This document shows, piece after piece, positions 47,890 to 57,193 of a DNA stretch of 59,875 nucleotides. This stretch comes from Bacteroidales bacterium (GTDB lineage: Bacteria; Bacteroidota; Bacteroidia; Bacteroidales; UBA4417): positions 1 through 59,875 of the forward strand of contig JAURYB010000006.1 of NCBI GenBank assembly GCA_030654075.1, given 5' to 3'. The notes beneath the pieces are model-generated. The model was not told where the DNA came from. It did no database searches and saw only the letters and a list, made by a program, of their open reading frames with translations. The position numbers were made by a program, and so were the translations under genes. Within the stretch, counting starts at the first letter, position 1; each line of letters starts with the position of its first letter.

Positions 47890-48909
47890 CTATTGATAAA
47901 CTCTCACATAGTCAATTTCCATTGCAGCACTAACAAAAGCCGGATCAATAGCTCCTCCAAAATTGCCACCCATTGCTACATTGAGTATGATAAAGAAATT
48001 CTGGTTAAAAGGGTGGGTTGTATTGTTGCCAAAAATGTAATAAGGCACATTATCCACGAAAAATTTAATTGTTGTCGCCGACCACTCCAAAGAATAAACA
48101 TGAAAATCCTCAGTGACGCCAGGTACAATTGTCGTTCCGGTATTAACTGTATTCCCAAAACTGCTTGGGTCATGCAACGAACCATGAATCTTATTTAAAT
48201 CGTTTCCAACATGTTCCATTATATCTATTTCGCCACAGGCAGGCCAGGCTGTCCCAGTAAAAAGGTTATCCCCTAACATCCAGATAGCAGGCCAGGTACC
48301 ACCACCGGCAGGAAGTTTAGCCCGCACTTCAATTTTCCCATATGTAAACGAATATTTTCCATGCGAAATCAACCTGGCCGAAGTATACAGGCTATTATTA
48401 TAGCTTTCTTTTTTCAAAATAATTTTAAGGGTGCCATCCGACACAACCGTATTATCCGCTCTATCGGTATAATATTGCACTTCATTATTTCCCCAGCCAC
48501 CGGCTCCAAGTTCATAACTCCACTTTGAGGAATTAAGTTGCGTACCATCAAACTCATCAGCCCATACCAGGCCCTGAACAACAGCAACAGTGATTACAGT
48601 TGTGGTAGATGCTGTTTTTCCGCTGGCACTCTTTGCCACTACAGTTACAGTATACACAGCGGAAGCGGTATAATGATGTGTCACAATGCCTGTAACAGAG
48701 ACTTCTGTTGTGCCATCTCCAAAATTGAAAGTGTACATAACTGCATTGGTCGCGGCGGCAGTAAATGAAACGCTACCGCTGCTATCAGTACTAACTATCT
48801 GGTTTAGAGCAAGATTTGTCGGAGCGGTATCCGCTTCTGTACTTTCTGTTTTTTTACAGGAGAGCGCGGCAAAAAACAAAAGAAATAAAAGGGCTGTAAG
48901 TTTATTCAT
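47890..48909 (-). CDS. GH16 laminarinase with N-terminal PKD domain, lipoprotein
   Basis: 339 aa. Lipobox ALSC (C18). PKD domain about 28-112 (FNFGDGTTEVSV, THHYTASAVYTVTVVAKSA). GH16 domain about 114-339: LVWADEFDGTQLNSSKW, GGWGNNEVQYYTDR, WPAIWMLGDN, catalytic EIDIME (E227, E232), final strand MEIDYVRVYQ. Same class of surface endo-beta-1,3-glucanase as the lipoprotein at 26737-27573. It is the first gene after the terminator that closes the SusC/SusD block, so it probably starts a new transcript. Confidence 0.92.
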   Translation of the reverse strand: MNKLTALLFLLFFAALSCKKTESTEADTAPTNLALNQIVSTDSSGSVSFTAAATNAVMYTFNFGDGTTEVSVTGIVTHHYTASAVYTVTVVAKSASGKTASTTTVITVAVVQGLVWADEFDGTQLNSSKWSYELGAGGWGNNEVQYYTDRADNTVVSDGTLKIILKKESYNNSLYTSARLISHGKYSFTYGKIEVRAKLPAGGGTWPAIWMLGDNLFTGTAWPACGEIDIMEHVGNDLNKIHGSLHDPSSFGNTVNTGTTIVPGVTEDFHVYSLEWSATTIKFFVDNVPYYIFGNNTTHPFNQNFFIILNVAMGGNFGGAIDPAFVSAAMEIDYVRVYQ

Positions 48910-49081
48910 AACAATCAGGTTTGATTAAGACTACAAAGTAAACAGGGTTGACCTTTATTCTTTGCAATGTTTGGGTTTTGTTAAAAAAATCAATTTGAAT
49001 TACACTGAGTGAAATGAAGCTTCACCCTTCATTTTGTTGCGTATTGTTTAAGCGTAATGAGCTAAATTCTGAAACAAAAAT

Positions 49082-49112
49082 GAAAGGAGGAGTTTAAAAG
49101 CCTCCTCCTTTC
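49082..49112 (-). terminator. Intrinsic terminator after the SusC/SusD block
   Basis: 11-bp perfect stem GAAAGGAGGAG / CTCCTCCTTTC (49082-49092 and 49102-49112), 9-nt loop; on the minus strand it is followed by ATTTTTGTTTC. Lies 26 bp after the last lipoprotein gene of the block. Confidence 0.8.
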
Positions 49113-49137
49113 CATAAAACAATGAACTGTAGCCTTT

Positions 49138-50085
49138 CTATTTTTTGGTAACTGGTACCATTTTTAAATACCAGGCATTTCCGGTTTCAGTTCCTTGTAC
49201 CCGTAAATACATGTATGTATCTGTTATGGTAAAGATTTCATATTCTTTCAAAACAGCACCATACCCAATAAAAGTATTGTTACCAGCCAATAAAATGCTT
49301 GTTTGTGTTGATGTAGCAGCATCTATTCCGGTACTGGCCGGAACAAACGAAAAATCGGAAGTTCCACCACCGTAAGTATAACATCCTTCATCCCCTGCAG
49401 AAGGAATATCAGGAAGGCCGCCAGCTAAATCACCTGTTTTTGTAAATGCGCCATCAGGCGATGCAACAGTTAAACTAAAGGTACCTGAAGCTTCCACTTT
49501 TGTAAAAGTAAAAGTTGCAGTGTAGAAACAAGGGCAACACACAAGTTTTTCATTTATTGCAGCTGACCACCAGCTAGGAGTAACGGATGCATTATCCCAG
49601 GGGCCTACACCAAAATGGCCGGCTACACTTTTATCTACTATCCAGGTTTTTGATGCATCACCGGTTAAGCTTGTAACAAGAGATTCGGCTGGCTTGAAGT
49701 CGCTACGGACAGTAACTTCTGTTGTGGCATTGGAAGAAGAACCCCCTTTTCCAAATACAAGAGCCGAAATTTTGTATGTATTTACGCCGGTCTTTGTAAA
49801 TTTCTTGGTTACCTTTCCGGTAAGAGGAATTGCTACATAATCCGCTGCTGTATTCGCATCATAACCTACTTTATAAGCAAGGGCATTATCACCGGTAACG
49901 GTAATATTTACATTACCTGAGCCATCACCGTCAGGATGGGTGGCATCCTGGCCAACAACTTCTATAGTAATTACGATATTTGAAGGAGCGGTTAAATCGC
50001 CCATGCTATAATCCTGCTTCTTGCACGCACTATATATCAATACCAGCGCTGCAATTACAAAAACGGTTTTGAAAGTATTTTTCAT
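49138..50085 (-). CDS. Surface lipoprotein, PKD-like N-terminal domain, probable glycan-binding protein
   Basis: 315 aa. Lipobox YSAC (C21). A PKD/Ig-like domain (about 35-127, VNITVTGDNALAYKVGYD, TGVNTYKISALVFGKGG) is followed by a beta-rich C-terminal domain (about 135-315) that begins SLTGDASKTWIVDKS, a start often seen in lipoproteins encoded after SusD. It holds an unusual Cys cluster CCPC (183-186) and another Cys near 238. No catalytic motif. By position (fourth gene after SusC) it is an SGBP/SusE-F-like glycan-binding protein. Confidence 0.7.
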   Translation of the reverse strand: MKNTFKTVFVIAALVLIYSACKKQDYSMGDLTAPSNIVITIEVVGQDATHPDGDGSGNVNITVTGDNALAYKVGYDANTAADYVAIPLTGKVTKKFTKTGVNTYKISALVFGKGGSSSNATTEVTVRSDFKPAESLVTSLTGDASKTWIVDKSVAGHFGVGPWDNASVTPSWWSAAINEKLVCCPCFYTATFTFTKVEASGTFSLTVASPDGAFTKTGDLAGGLPDIPSAGDEGCYTYGGGTSDFSFVPASTGIDAATSTQTSILLAGNNTFIGYGAVLKEYEIFTITDTYMYLRVQGTETGNAWYLKMVPVTKK

Positions 50086-50098
50086 TATGGTTGTTTTT

Positions 50099-51190
50099 TT
50101 AGTTTGTTAATGAAATAGTATCAATGTAGATGATTCCTCCTGTAGGTATTCCCAAGGCATAAGTAATAACTATCTGGCCAAATCTGGTATTTGCTGGTAT
50201 TTGAGCAGTTGTGAAAGTACTGAAATCAAAAGTCAATAATTCCCATTCACCCGACTTGGTAACTTTAGCATTCTTTACAGCAAGACCGTTAGCAGGTATA
50301 CCTCCAACTGCCGATTGTAGCTCAACATAAAACTTTTTACCAATAAGTGTAGGTTCAGGATTATAAACTAACATTGTTATTTTTTTGCCCCTGGCAAAAT
50401 CTATAGGAATATCAAGATGACTTACGGTATTATTCGTTCCATCAGATCCCCTGGTAAATCTTCCAACAGAAGCACTCATGTTTAAACCGGTTGCAAAAGG
50501 ATTAGCTATTTTATCAAAGGCCTGCCCTGTACCAATAGTAACAAAACTGTAACCCATAGTAGCATTCTCGAATGTAATTGGCAAACCAAACAAAGTTTTA
50601 ACAACTTCTGTTTTTGCTGCACCGCCACTGAGAGCTACCACTTTAAGATCAAAAGGACCATCAGTAAGATACGTGTGAGCTGGCAGTGTTTCCCCAATTG
50701 CCATAGGTGTACCAACTTCATTTGCTACATCACCATAGTAAACAAGGAATGATTTAGCGTAAAGTGCCGTTGCGCTTACTGCCATATTCTCATCAATGGT
50801 TACAACAACATCTACAGGAGCCACATAGGTTACTGTCAGTGGATAGGTAGTAGTAGTACTTTTCCCTGCCAGATCGGTGGCAATAATAGTTACGGTGTAA
50901 CTTCCTTCCGGATAAGTATAAGATACAGTACCGCCGGGAGCTACAGTTGCTGTAGTGGCTGTTCCGGTACCATGACCAAAACCAACAGTATATGTAGCTA
51001 CACCTTCTCCCATAGGAGTTATTTTAACGATTCCTGAATTATCATCGGTGATAACGAATATTTTATCCAGGTTAGCAGAATTTACAGAATTCAGAAACGA
51101 TAAATCCTGATCAATTCCATCAATCTTAGTACAACTTGAAGCAACAACTATAAAAAACAGGATGCTGCATATTAGATTTATTTTCTTCAT
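50099..51190 (-). CDS. Surface lipoprotein, PKD domains plus C-terminal jelly-roll, probable SGBP
   Basis: 363 aa. Lipobox ASSC (C20). Two Ig/PKD-like domains (about 40-125, SYTYPEGSYTVTIIATDLAG; about 128-200, AYSFL-type strand and TDGPFDLKVVALSGG), then a CBM-like jelly-roll (about 205-363) closing with IIYIDTISLTN. No catalytic motif. It directly follows susD (11-bp gap), the usual place of a surface glycan-binding protein that captures the polysaccharide for SusC/D. Confidence 0.75.
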   Translation of the reverse strand: MKKINLICSILFFIVVASSCTKIDGIDQDLSFLNSVNSANLDKIFVITDDNSGIVKITPMGEGVATYTVGFGHGTGTATTATVAPGGTVSYTYPEGSYTVTIIATDLAGKSTTTTYPLTVTYVAPVDVVVTIDENMAVSATALYAKSFLVYYGDVANEVGTPMAIGETLPAHTYLTDGPFDLKVVALSGGAAKTEVVKTLFGLPITFENATMGYSFVTIGTGQAFDKIANPFATGLNMSASVGRFTRGSDGTNNTVSHLDIPIDFARGKKITMLVYNPEPTLIGKKFYVELQSAVGGIPANGLAVKNAKVTKSGEWELLTFDFSTFTTAQIPANTRFGQIVITYALGIPTGGIIYIDTISLTN

Positions 51191-51201
51191 GTCTTTTAAT
51201 A

Positions 51202-52713
51202 TTATTGGTTATAGCCTGTATTTTGAACTAATTTAGTACCTAACAATTCCGCATTCGGGATTGGGAATACCTCGTTTTTGTTGGGAGTAAAACCTCTGTC
51301 GAGCAACCTGGTTGCGGCATCGCCCCAACGCACCAGGTCAAAGAAACGGTTGCCTTCGCCGGCTAATTCCAACCTGCGTTCAGCCTTTATTGCTGCTAAT
51401 GAAACAGTAACCGGTAACAGTCCGACCCTCGCCCTTACCGCATTTAACAAATCTTGAGCCCGTTGGCCTGTTCCGCCAAGTGCTTCAGCTTCCATCAAAT
51501 AGGTGTCGGCCAGGCGGATAACGTAACTATCCTGTTTATAGTTAAGAACAGCGTCACCCCCGAGTGTGGTTACATCAGCCTGTGTTGGCATATATTTTTT
51601 GAAAAAATAACCGGTGTTCTTATACCCCTCAATATAGGTAGCCAGGCCAGCGTCATTTAGCGCTTTCATATCAAATACAGTAGATGAAAAACGTGGATCT
51701 AATTTGATAGCATTATAAAATTCATCAGTAAAAACATTAAAACTCCAGCCTGATGGTAAATCTGGTGCCGGTGATGCCACTTTTGTGTAACCCCTCGGAC
51801 CTACCATTACACAAATGGAATTGCCTTCGTCAGTACCTGAACCCCAGTTACCCCAACCACCAAGACCAAGATTGGTATGGGCAGTAATTAAAATCCCTTC
51901 GCTGTTCATTTTGTTGGCAACAACCCAAAGATCGCTATAGTTACTTAAAAGTTTGTAACCGTATTGACTTGTTCCCCCAGGTGTACCATTTACTTCAGCC
52001 AGCTGAGCTGCAGCCAAATCGTTTTTCTTTTCGTAGAGATAAACTTTTCCAAGCAATGCCTGGGCGGCTCCTTTCGTAAAACGGCCATATTCGGTAGCCG
52101 AAATTGTTGGAGGTAATACAGCAATAGCCTCTGTCAGATCCTTTTCTATCTGAGCATATACATCTGCAGGGTCTGCCTGAACAACATTATAAATGTCGTT
52201 AGCTGCCAATGGTTCTACAATCAGGGGAATGTTTTTAAACAGGGTTACCAGGTTAAAATAACACATCCCTCTTAATGCTTTGGTTTCAGCAATAAATCTT
52301 GCCTTTAAAGCCTCATCCATGGTAGTGGTTGGCAGTTTAAGCAACAGGATATTTGCCTTGAAAATTCCCTGGTAATAATCGTTCCAGTAACTTCCCGGAA
52401 CTGTAAATTGGGTTTCAGAGAAGTTTGAAAATGCCTGTATTCCTGCTCCGTCGGTAGCACCGCCACCACCTGCGTATTGGTCATCCGATCCGGCATTCAT
52501 CATGGTAATCATGTTTTCGAATCCGCCTGAATTTTTACGCATGATATCGTAAACTCCTACAAGTGCAGCATATGCCTGATCTTCATTCTGGTAATAATTT
52601 GCTGTCAGGAACTGGCCTTTTGGCGTGAGATCCACAAACTCCTTTTTACAGGATACAAGGGACAAAACCATTGCGGCAGTAATAAATATGAATGTATTTC
52701 GATTTTTTTTCAT
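51202..52713 (-). CDS. susD: SusD/RagB-family glycan-binding lipoprotein
   Basis: 503 aa. Lipobox SLVSC (C22). SusD family features: FVDLTPKGQFLTANYYQNEDQAYAAL at the N terminus, TPR-type helices (RFIAETKALRGMCYFNLV), and the C-terminal block with YVIRLADTYLMEAEAL, LLNAVRARVG, IKAERRLELAGEGNRFFDLVRWG and PNKNEVFPIPNAEL. It forms the lid on the SusC transporter and binds the incoming oligosaccharide. The gene is 76 bp after susC. The name marks family only; the ligand is inferred to be beta-1,3-glucan oligosaccharide from the neighbours. Confidence 0.95.
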   Translation of the reverse strand: MKKNRNTFIFITAAMVLSLVSCKKEFVDLTPKGQFLTANYYQNEDQAYAALVGVYDIMRKNSGGFENMITMMNAGSDDQYAGGGGATDGAGIQAFSNFSETQFTVPGSYWNDYYQGIFKANILLLKLPTTTMDEALKARFIAETKALRGMCYFNLVTLFKNIPLIVEPLAANDIYNVVQADPADVYAQIEKDLTEAIAVLPPTISATEYGRFTKGAAQALLGKVYLYEKKNDLAAAQLAEVNGTPGGTSQYGYKLLSNYSDLWVVANKMNSEGILITAHTNLGLGGWGNWGSGTDEGNSICVMVGPRGYTKVASPAPDLPSGWSFNVFTDEFYNAIKLDPRFSSTVFDMKALNDAGLATYIEGYKNTGYFFKKYMPTQADVTTLGGDAVLNYKQDSYVIRLADTYLMEAEALGGTGQRAQDLLNAVRARVGLLPVTVSLAAIKAERRLELAGEGNRFFDLVRWGDAATRLLDRGFTPNKNEVFPIPNAELLGTKLVQNTGYNQ

Positions 52714-52789
52714 TTTGTTTAAATTTTGTTTGTTAGTGTTTTAATTTAATAAAGCACAGTTTTTACGAATGAAATCTCATTCTTAAAAA

Positions 52790-55700
52790 TTAAAATTGCA
52801 ATTGGATTCCGGCTATAAATGAACGGGCTTGTGGATAAAAGCCTTTGTCTATACCAGAAACACCACCCCCGATTTCAGGATCATACCCGGTATATTTGGT
52901 AATTGTGAGTAAGTTCTCTGACTGCACGTAAACGCGTAATTTACTGATATCAATTTTCTTCAGTATTGCAGCATTAATGGTATAGCCAATCTGAAGTTGT
53001 TTAAGGCGGAGATAATCACCTTTTTCGAGGTAGAAATCCGACATTTTACCAAAGTTTTCGTTCACATCATTAGCAGTAAGGCGTGGATATGTATTTGAAG
53101 TGCCTTCACCCGTCCAGCGGCTTAGTGCTACTGTCTGCCAGTTGGAATATTCAATATCCAAACGACGCAAGCCCTGGAAGATTTTGTTACCAGCAGCACC
53201 CTGGCCAAATATCATGATATCAAATCCTTTGTAAGCGGCATTTAAGGTCAGTCCAAAGGTATATTTAGGAATACTTGATCCAAGGAAAGTTTTATCTGCT
53301 TCGGTAATAAGGCCGTCACCATCTGTGTCAACCCATTTCAAATCACCGGGAGCGGCTTTTGGTTGAATTAAACCACCATCAGGGTTTACATAAGCATTAA
53401 CTTCATTCCAATTCTGGAAAATTCCATCTGATTTATATCCATAGAATGAGTTATACGATTGACCAACCGCGATCCTTGTAACTGGTCCCATTGATTGAAA
53501 TGATGCGCCACCAGTAATAAAATTAGCATCTGAATTAACATAGGTTACCTCATTTTTTAGGTAAGCAACATTACCATTTGCTGAAAAGGTAACTTCGCCG
53601 AATGTTTTGTTATATCCCAGTTCAAACTCAATACCTTTATTGTACATATCAGCAACGTTACCAACAGGTTGCTCGGATGTTCCAACATAACCTGGTATTG
53701 GAATATTCCTTAAAATACCATTGGTTGATTTCTTGAACACTTCAAATACTGCATTGAAGTTTGTTAAAAACCTTACATCAACCCCAATGTTCAACTGCGA
53801 AGTTTCTTCCCAATGCAAATCAGGATTATCAAGTGTCCGAGGGGCATATCCTGTTGTAATATTTCCGGTATTACCAATGGTGTAATTGAAACCACCCACA
53901 ACTGTAGAGAGGTAGCCAAAATCTCCGATACTGCCATCATTACCGTTTACGCCATATCCACCCCTGATTTTCAGAGTGTTGATGATATCATTGGTTTTCC
54001 AGAAACTTTCGCCTGAAACAACCCAACCCAAGGAGAAAGATGGGAATATACCATATTTATAATTCGCGCCAAACCGGGTGGAACCGTCGCGACGTATAAT
54101 ACCGGTAAACATATATTTCTCTTTATAATTGTAATTAATACGACTAAATAAAGAAGATATTTTATGTTCCACATAATCATAAGTTCCTGATATCCTGTTA
54201 GCCTGTGGGATATTGAAATTAAAGGAAGCATCCTCGTAACTTGTGATTGGAAGGCCTTGTATCGTATTGGAGGTTCCGCCTCCGATACCATTTACATAAG
54301 CTCCTTGCCCGAGTAAAATGCTGAATTCATGATCCTGTATCTTATTGCTGTATAATAAAGTGTTTTCAAGGTTCCAGTCTAAGGCTGTTGCATTGCTTTG
54401 GCCATAATTATTCACAGTATTCGATGTGGAAGCATTTAAATAATATGTCGGAGTAAATCCCTGCCATCCCCAAAATGCTAATTTAGCGCCGGCAGATGAT
54501 CTGATTTTAATATGTTTATTGATATTTACTTCAAGGTATGCATTACCAGCGATATCATCGGACCAGTTAAATTGGCCTAATCTTGTTTGTGAATAAGCCA
54601 AAGGGTTTGTCATTTCCTGCCCCACGGTAGGTGAAATTCCGTAAGGATTACCATTGGCATCTCTGATGGCAGCAGCCGGATAAGCGGCGGCAAGCAAAGG
54701 ATCCGTTTCAATTAAGGGTGTAATAGGATCAAGATTTATCGCCGAACTTAAAGGACCGCCGAATTCACTGTTCGTATTACCAATACCAATTGATTTTTGA
54801 TGCGTATATCCCAAGGTTTGTCCAAATGTAAAAACTTTGGATATTTTATGTTCGGAATTTAACCGTATACTTATTTTATTATAGTTAGAAATTTCCGACA
54901 AAACAATTCCTTCCTGGTTTGTAATACCGATAGATGTATAAAATGTTGATCGGTCATTCCCGCCACTAACGCTTAGCTCGTGCGAATAACGCATGGCATT
55001 GGTATTGAAAATTGCCTTTTGCCAATCGGTACCAGTTCCATACTGCCCTACGTTAGGAAACTTAATGTCTAAGCCCCCATTCGTCTGGCGTTCGTTTATT
55101 AAGGTCGCATACTGTGTTGCATTTAACAATTTCAATGTTTTAGCTGGAGCAGATGTGCCATAAAAAGCATTATAGTTGACCTGCATTTTCCCTGCCTGAC
55201 CTTTTTTAGTAGTAACCAAAATAACCCCTGTAGCAGCCCTGGTTCCATAAATTGCCGCAGATGCAGCATCTTTCAGAACTTCGATAGATGCAATATCGGC
55301 TTGATTAATATACCCGATTCCATCAGCAGCTACAACAACACCATCAACAACCCATAATGGATTATTTCCACCATCACCAAAAGTAGTAACCCCACGTATG
55401 CGAATTGTGGAGGCAGCACCTGGTTGCCCAGAATTAGCGGCAATGGTTACCCCGGAAACTCTACCTTGTAAGGCTTGCTCAACACGGCCATTGGGAGTTT
55501 TCTCCATATCCTTGGCTTTTACGCTGGAAATGGCACCAGTGGTAACACTCTTCTTTTGTGTACCATAACCTACAACAACAACTTCTGATGTCATTACTGC
55601 CGCTTCTGACAGTGTAACATCAACATTGTTAGTGCCTGCGGTAACAGTAATTTCATAAGCAGTCATTCCAACGAATGAATAAACCAATACCTGTTTAGGG

Positions 55701-55894
55701 CTGGCTTTAAGGGTGTATTTACCGTTAATATCGGTAGTAGTTCCGGTTACAGTTCCTTTAATAACAACTGAAGCCCCCGGCAGAGGCAGGTTATCCGTGG
55801 CCGATTTCACGACTCCACTGATCTGAACTTCCTGAGACCATGCCCAGAAAGAAAAAATTAATAAGAATGTACTTAGTAACAGCTTTTTTTTCAT
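52790..55894 (-). CDS. susC: SusC/RagA-family TonB-dependent outer-membrane transporter
   Basis: 1034 aa. Signal peptide 1-20. Carboxypeptidase-like regulatory domain (about 23-100, ISGVVKSATDNLPLPGASV, DINGKYTL), TonB-box region with EVVVVGYGTQKKSVTTGAIS, plug domain (about 115-235, VEQALQGRVSGVTI, IRIRGVTTFG, IEVLKDAASAAIYGTRAATG), then a 22-strand barrel ending QARSFIAGIQLQF. It imports oligosaccharides with SusD using TonB energy. First gene of the block, so its promoter should lie in the long upstream region. It is the only SusC/D pair in the window. Confidence 0.97.
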   Translation of the reverse strand: MKKKLLLSTFLLIFSFWAWSQEVQISGVVKSATDNLPLPGASVVIKGTVTGTTTDINGKYTLKASPKQVLVYSFVGMTAYEITVTAGTNNVDVTLSEAAVMTSEVVVVGYGTQKKSVTTGAISSVKAKDMEKTPNGRVEQALQGRVSGVTIAANSGQPGAASTIRIRGVTTFGDGGNNPLWVVDGVVVAADGIGYINQADIASIEVLKDAASAAIYGTRAATGVILVTTKKGQAGKMQVNYNAFYGTSAPAKTLKLLNATQYATLINERQTNGGLDIKFPNVGQYGTGTDWQKAIFNTNAMRYSHELSVSGGNDRSTFYTSIGITNQEGIVLSEISNYNKISIRLNSEHKISKVFTFGQTLGYTHQKSIGIGNTNSEFGGPLSSAINLDPITPLIETDPLLAAAYPAAAIRDANGNPYGISPTVGQEMTNPLAYSQTRLGQFNWSDDIAGNAYLEVNINKHIKIRSSAGAKLAFWGWQGFTPTYYLNASTSNTVNNYGQSNATALDWNLENTLLYSNKIQDHEFSILLGQGAYVNGIGGGTSNTIQGLPITSYEDASFNFNIPQANRISGTYDYVEHKISSLFSRINYNYKEKYMFTGIIRRDGSTRFGANYKYGIFPSFSLGWVVSGESFWKTNDIINTLKIRGGYGVNGNDGSIGDFGYLSTVVGGFNYTIGNTGNITTGYAPRTLDNPDLHWEETSQLNIGVDVRFLTNFNAVFEVFKKSTNGILRNIPIPGYVGTSEQPVGNVADMYNKGIEFELGYNKTFGEVTFSANGNVAYLKNEVTYVNSDANFITGGASFQSMGPVTRIAVGQSYNSFYGYKSDGIFQNWNEVNAYVNPDGGLIQPKAAPGDLKWVDTDGDGLITEADKTFLGSSIPKYTFGLTLNAAYKGFDIMIFGQGAAGNKIFQGLRRLDIEYSNWQTVALSRWTGEGTSNTYPRLTANDVNENFGKMSDFYLEKGDYLRLKQLQIGYTINAAILKKIDISKLRVYVQSENLLTITKYTGYDPEIGGGVSGIDKGFYPQARSFIAGIQLQF

Positions 55895-57193
55895 AATAAT
55901 GGTTAATTACATGTGATTGATTGGTTGATTTGGGGTTTGGTGATTTTGAAATTAAGATCTTTATTGACTTGCTAACTTTTACCGAATCAGTGCAAACACG
56001 TTAAAATGATTTCATTAATATAATTGTCAGATGAGGAGAATGACAATTTAGAATAGGATTCTGCCAGGACTAAAAAGAACTTCAATTTTGATTCCTTTTG
56101 CAGTTACTAAAGTAATACAAAGTTTTCATACATTTCAGTTCCCGCGTCTTTTTTTAATTTTCAAGCGTTACATCCCGAATGATTTACTTGGCTAGAGTGA
56201 GCTACATCATTTATTCATCTGCTGCATTTAGTGTGCAATAAAAGCGATACTAAATGCTATAGAGCAGAAAGTTCAAAAAAAAGAGTGTTTTAGAAATCAA
56301 TTCTTGAACTACTTATTCGTACCATCAATAATTTTTTCGCCAAATAGTTGGTGTAATAATAACACGAAGATAAATACTTTTTTATATCACAGACAAATAT
56401 TTGTTAAATAAATATAAAATAAATATTTCATGCTGCTCTACACTAACACTTAACAAACTAATTATATGCCATTTATAACCAAAATACTTTTATTACAAGC
56501 AGAAATTATAGATTGATAAGTGTCATGCATTTTCCAAATTGTTTCTAAAAATACTTAGTGTAGTATACATACTTACTAAAAAAATAGTTGAATCGTGAAG
56601 AAGAATAATTAGCATTATTGATTGAAAGTGGTCTTGTATTAATTAACCTTAAAAATACAACAGATACATTAAATGAACATTCACCACATCAATACTACAT
56701 CTTACATAATCCAACAATCTATTAAACAATGAGTTGAAAATTCATCTGCAACTAAGTGAAAGCACGGAACGGAATGCACCTATTCCATGTTAATTCATGT
56801 ATATTTTGATATCAGAAGATATAATTTTAGCCCTAAGCTTATGCTAAATCTGACTTTCAGAACTATAAATCTTATTCATTTATAACAAATATAAATAGCA
56901 ATTCAACATAGCTTTATATTATAAAAGGTTGTAATTTTGTATAGCAAATTATGCATCATGTTCAACATGGTTTAACTGCGATAAAACACGGGATTAATGG
57001 AAACTACGTTATACATTCCTACCCTACTAAAAAGCTACAGACGCTTATTCGAGTGCCTGATGTTTTACAATTAAGCTTTTCCCCCTCCTTCATTATTTTT
57101 TTCAAGTGATAGTTTTTCGCATTTTTTAGTGCGAACGTTATAACTTTCCTGGATTCCATTTTGCATACAAAAAATCAAAAAAAAAGTATTCAC
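55895..57193. other. Long AT-rich divergent intergenic region
   Basis: About 1.3 kb between susC (minus) and hypD (plus). No ORF with a family match, no tRNA and no clear hairpin terminator. It must carry the control region of the SusC/D block and of the glycyl-radical enzyme; a possible plus-strand -7 box is listed separately. Homopolymer A/T runs are common. Confidence 0.5.
56932..56939 (+). promoter_or_regulatory. Candidate -7 box upstream of hypD
   Basis: TAATTTTG matches the Bacteroidetes TAnnTTTG element on the plus strand; the region about 20 bp upstream (GCTTTA) is only a weak -33. It would give a leader of about 250 nt. Confidence 0.3.
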
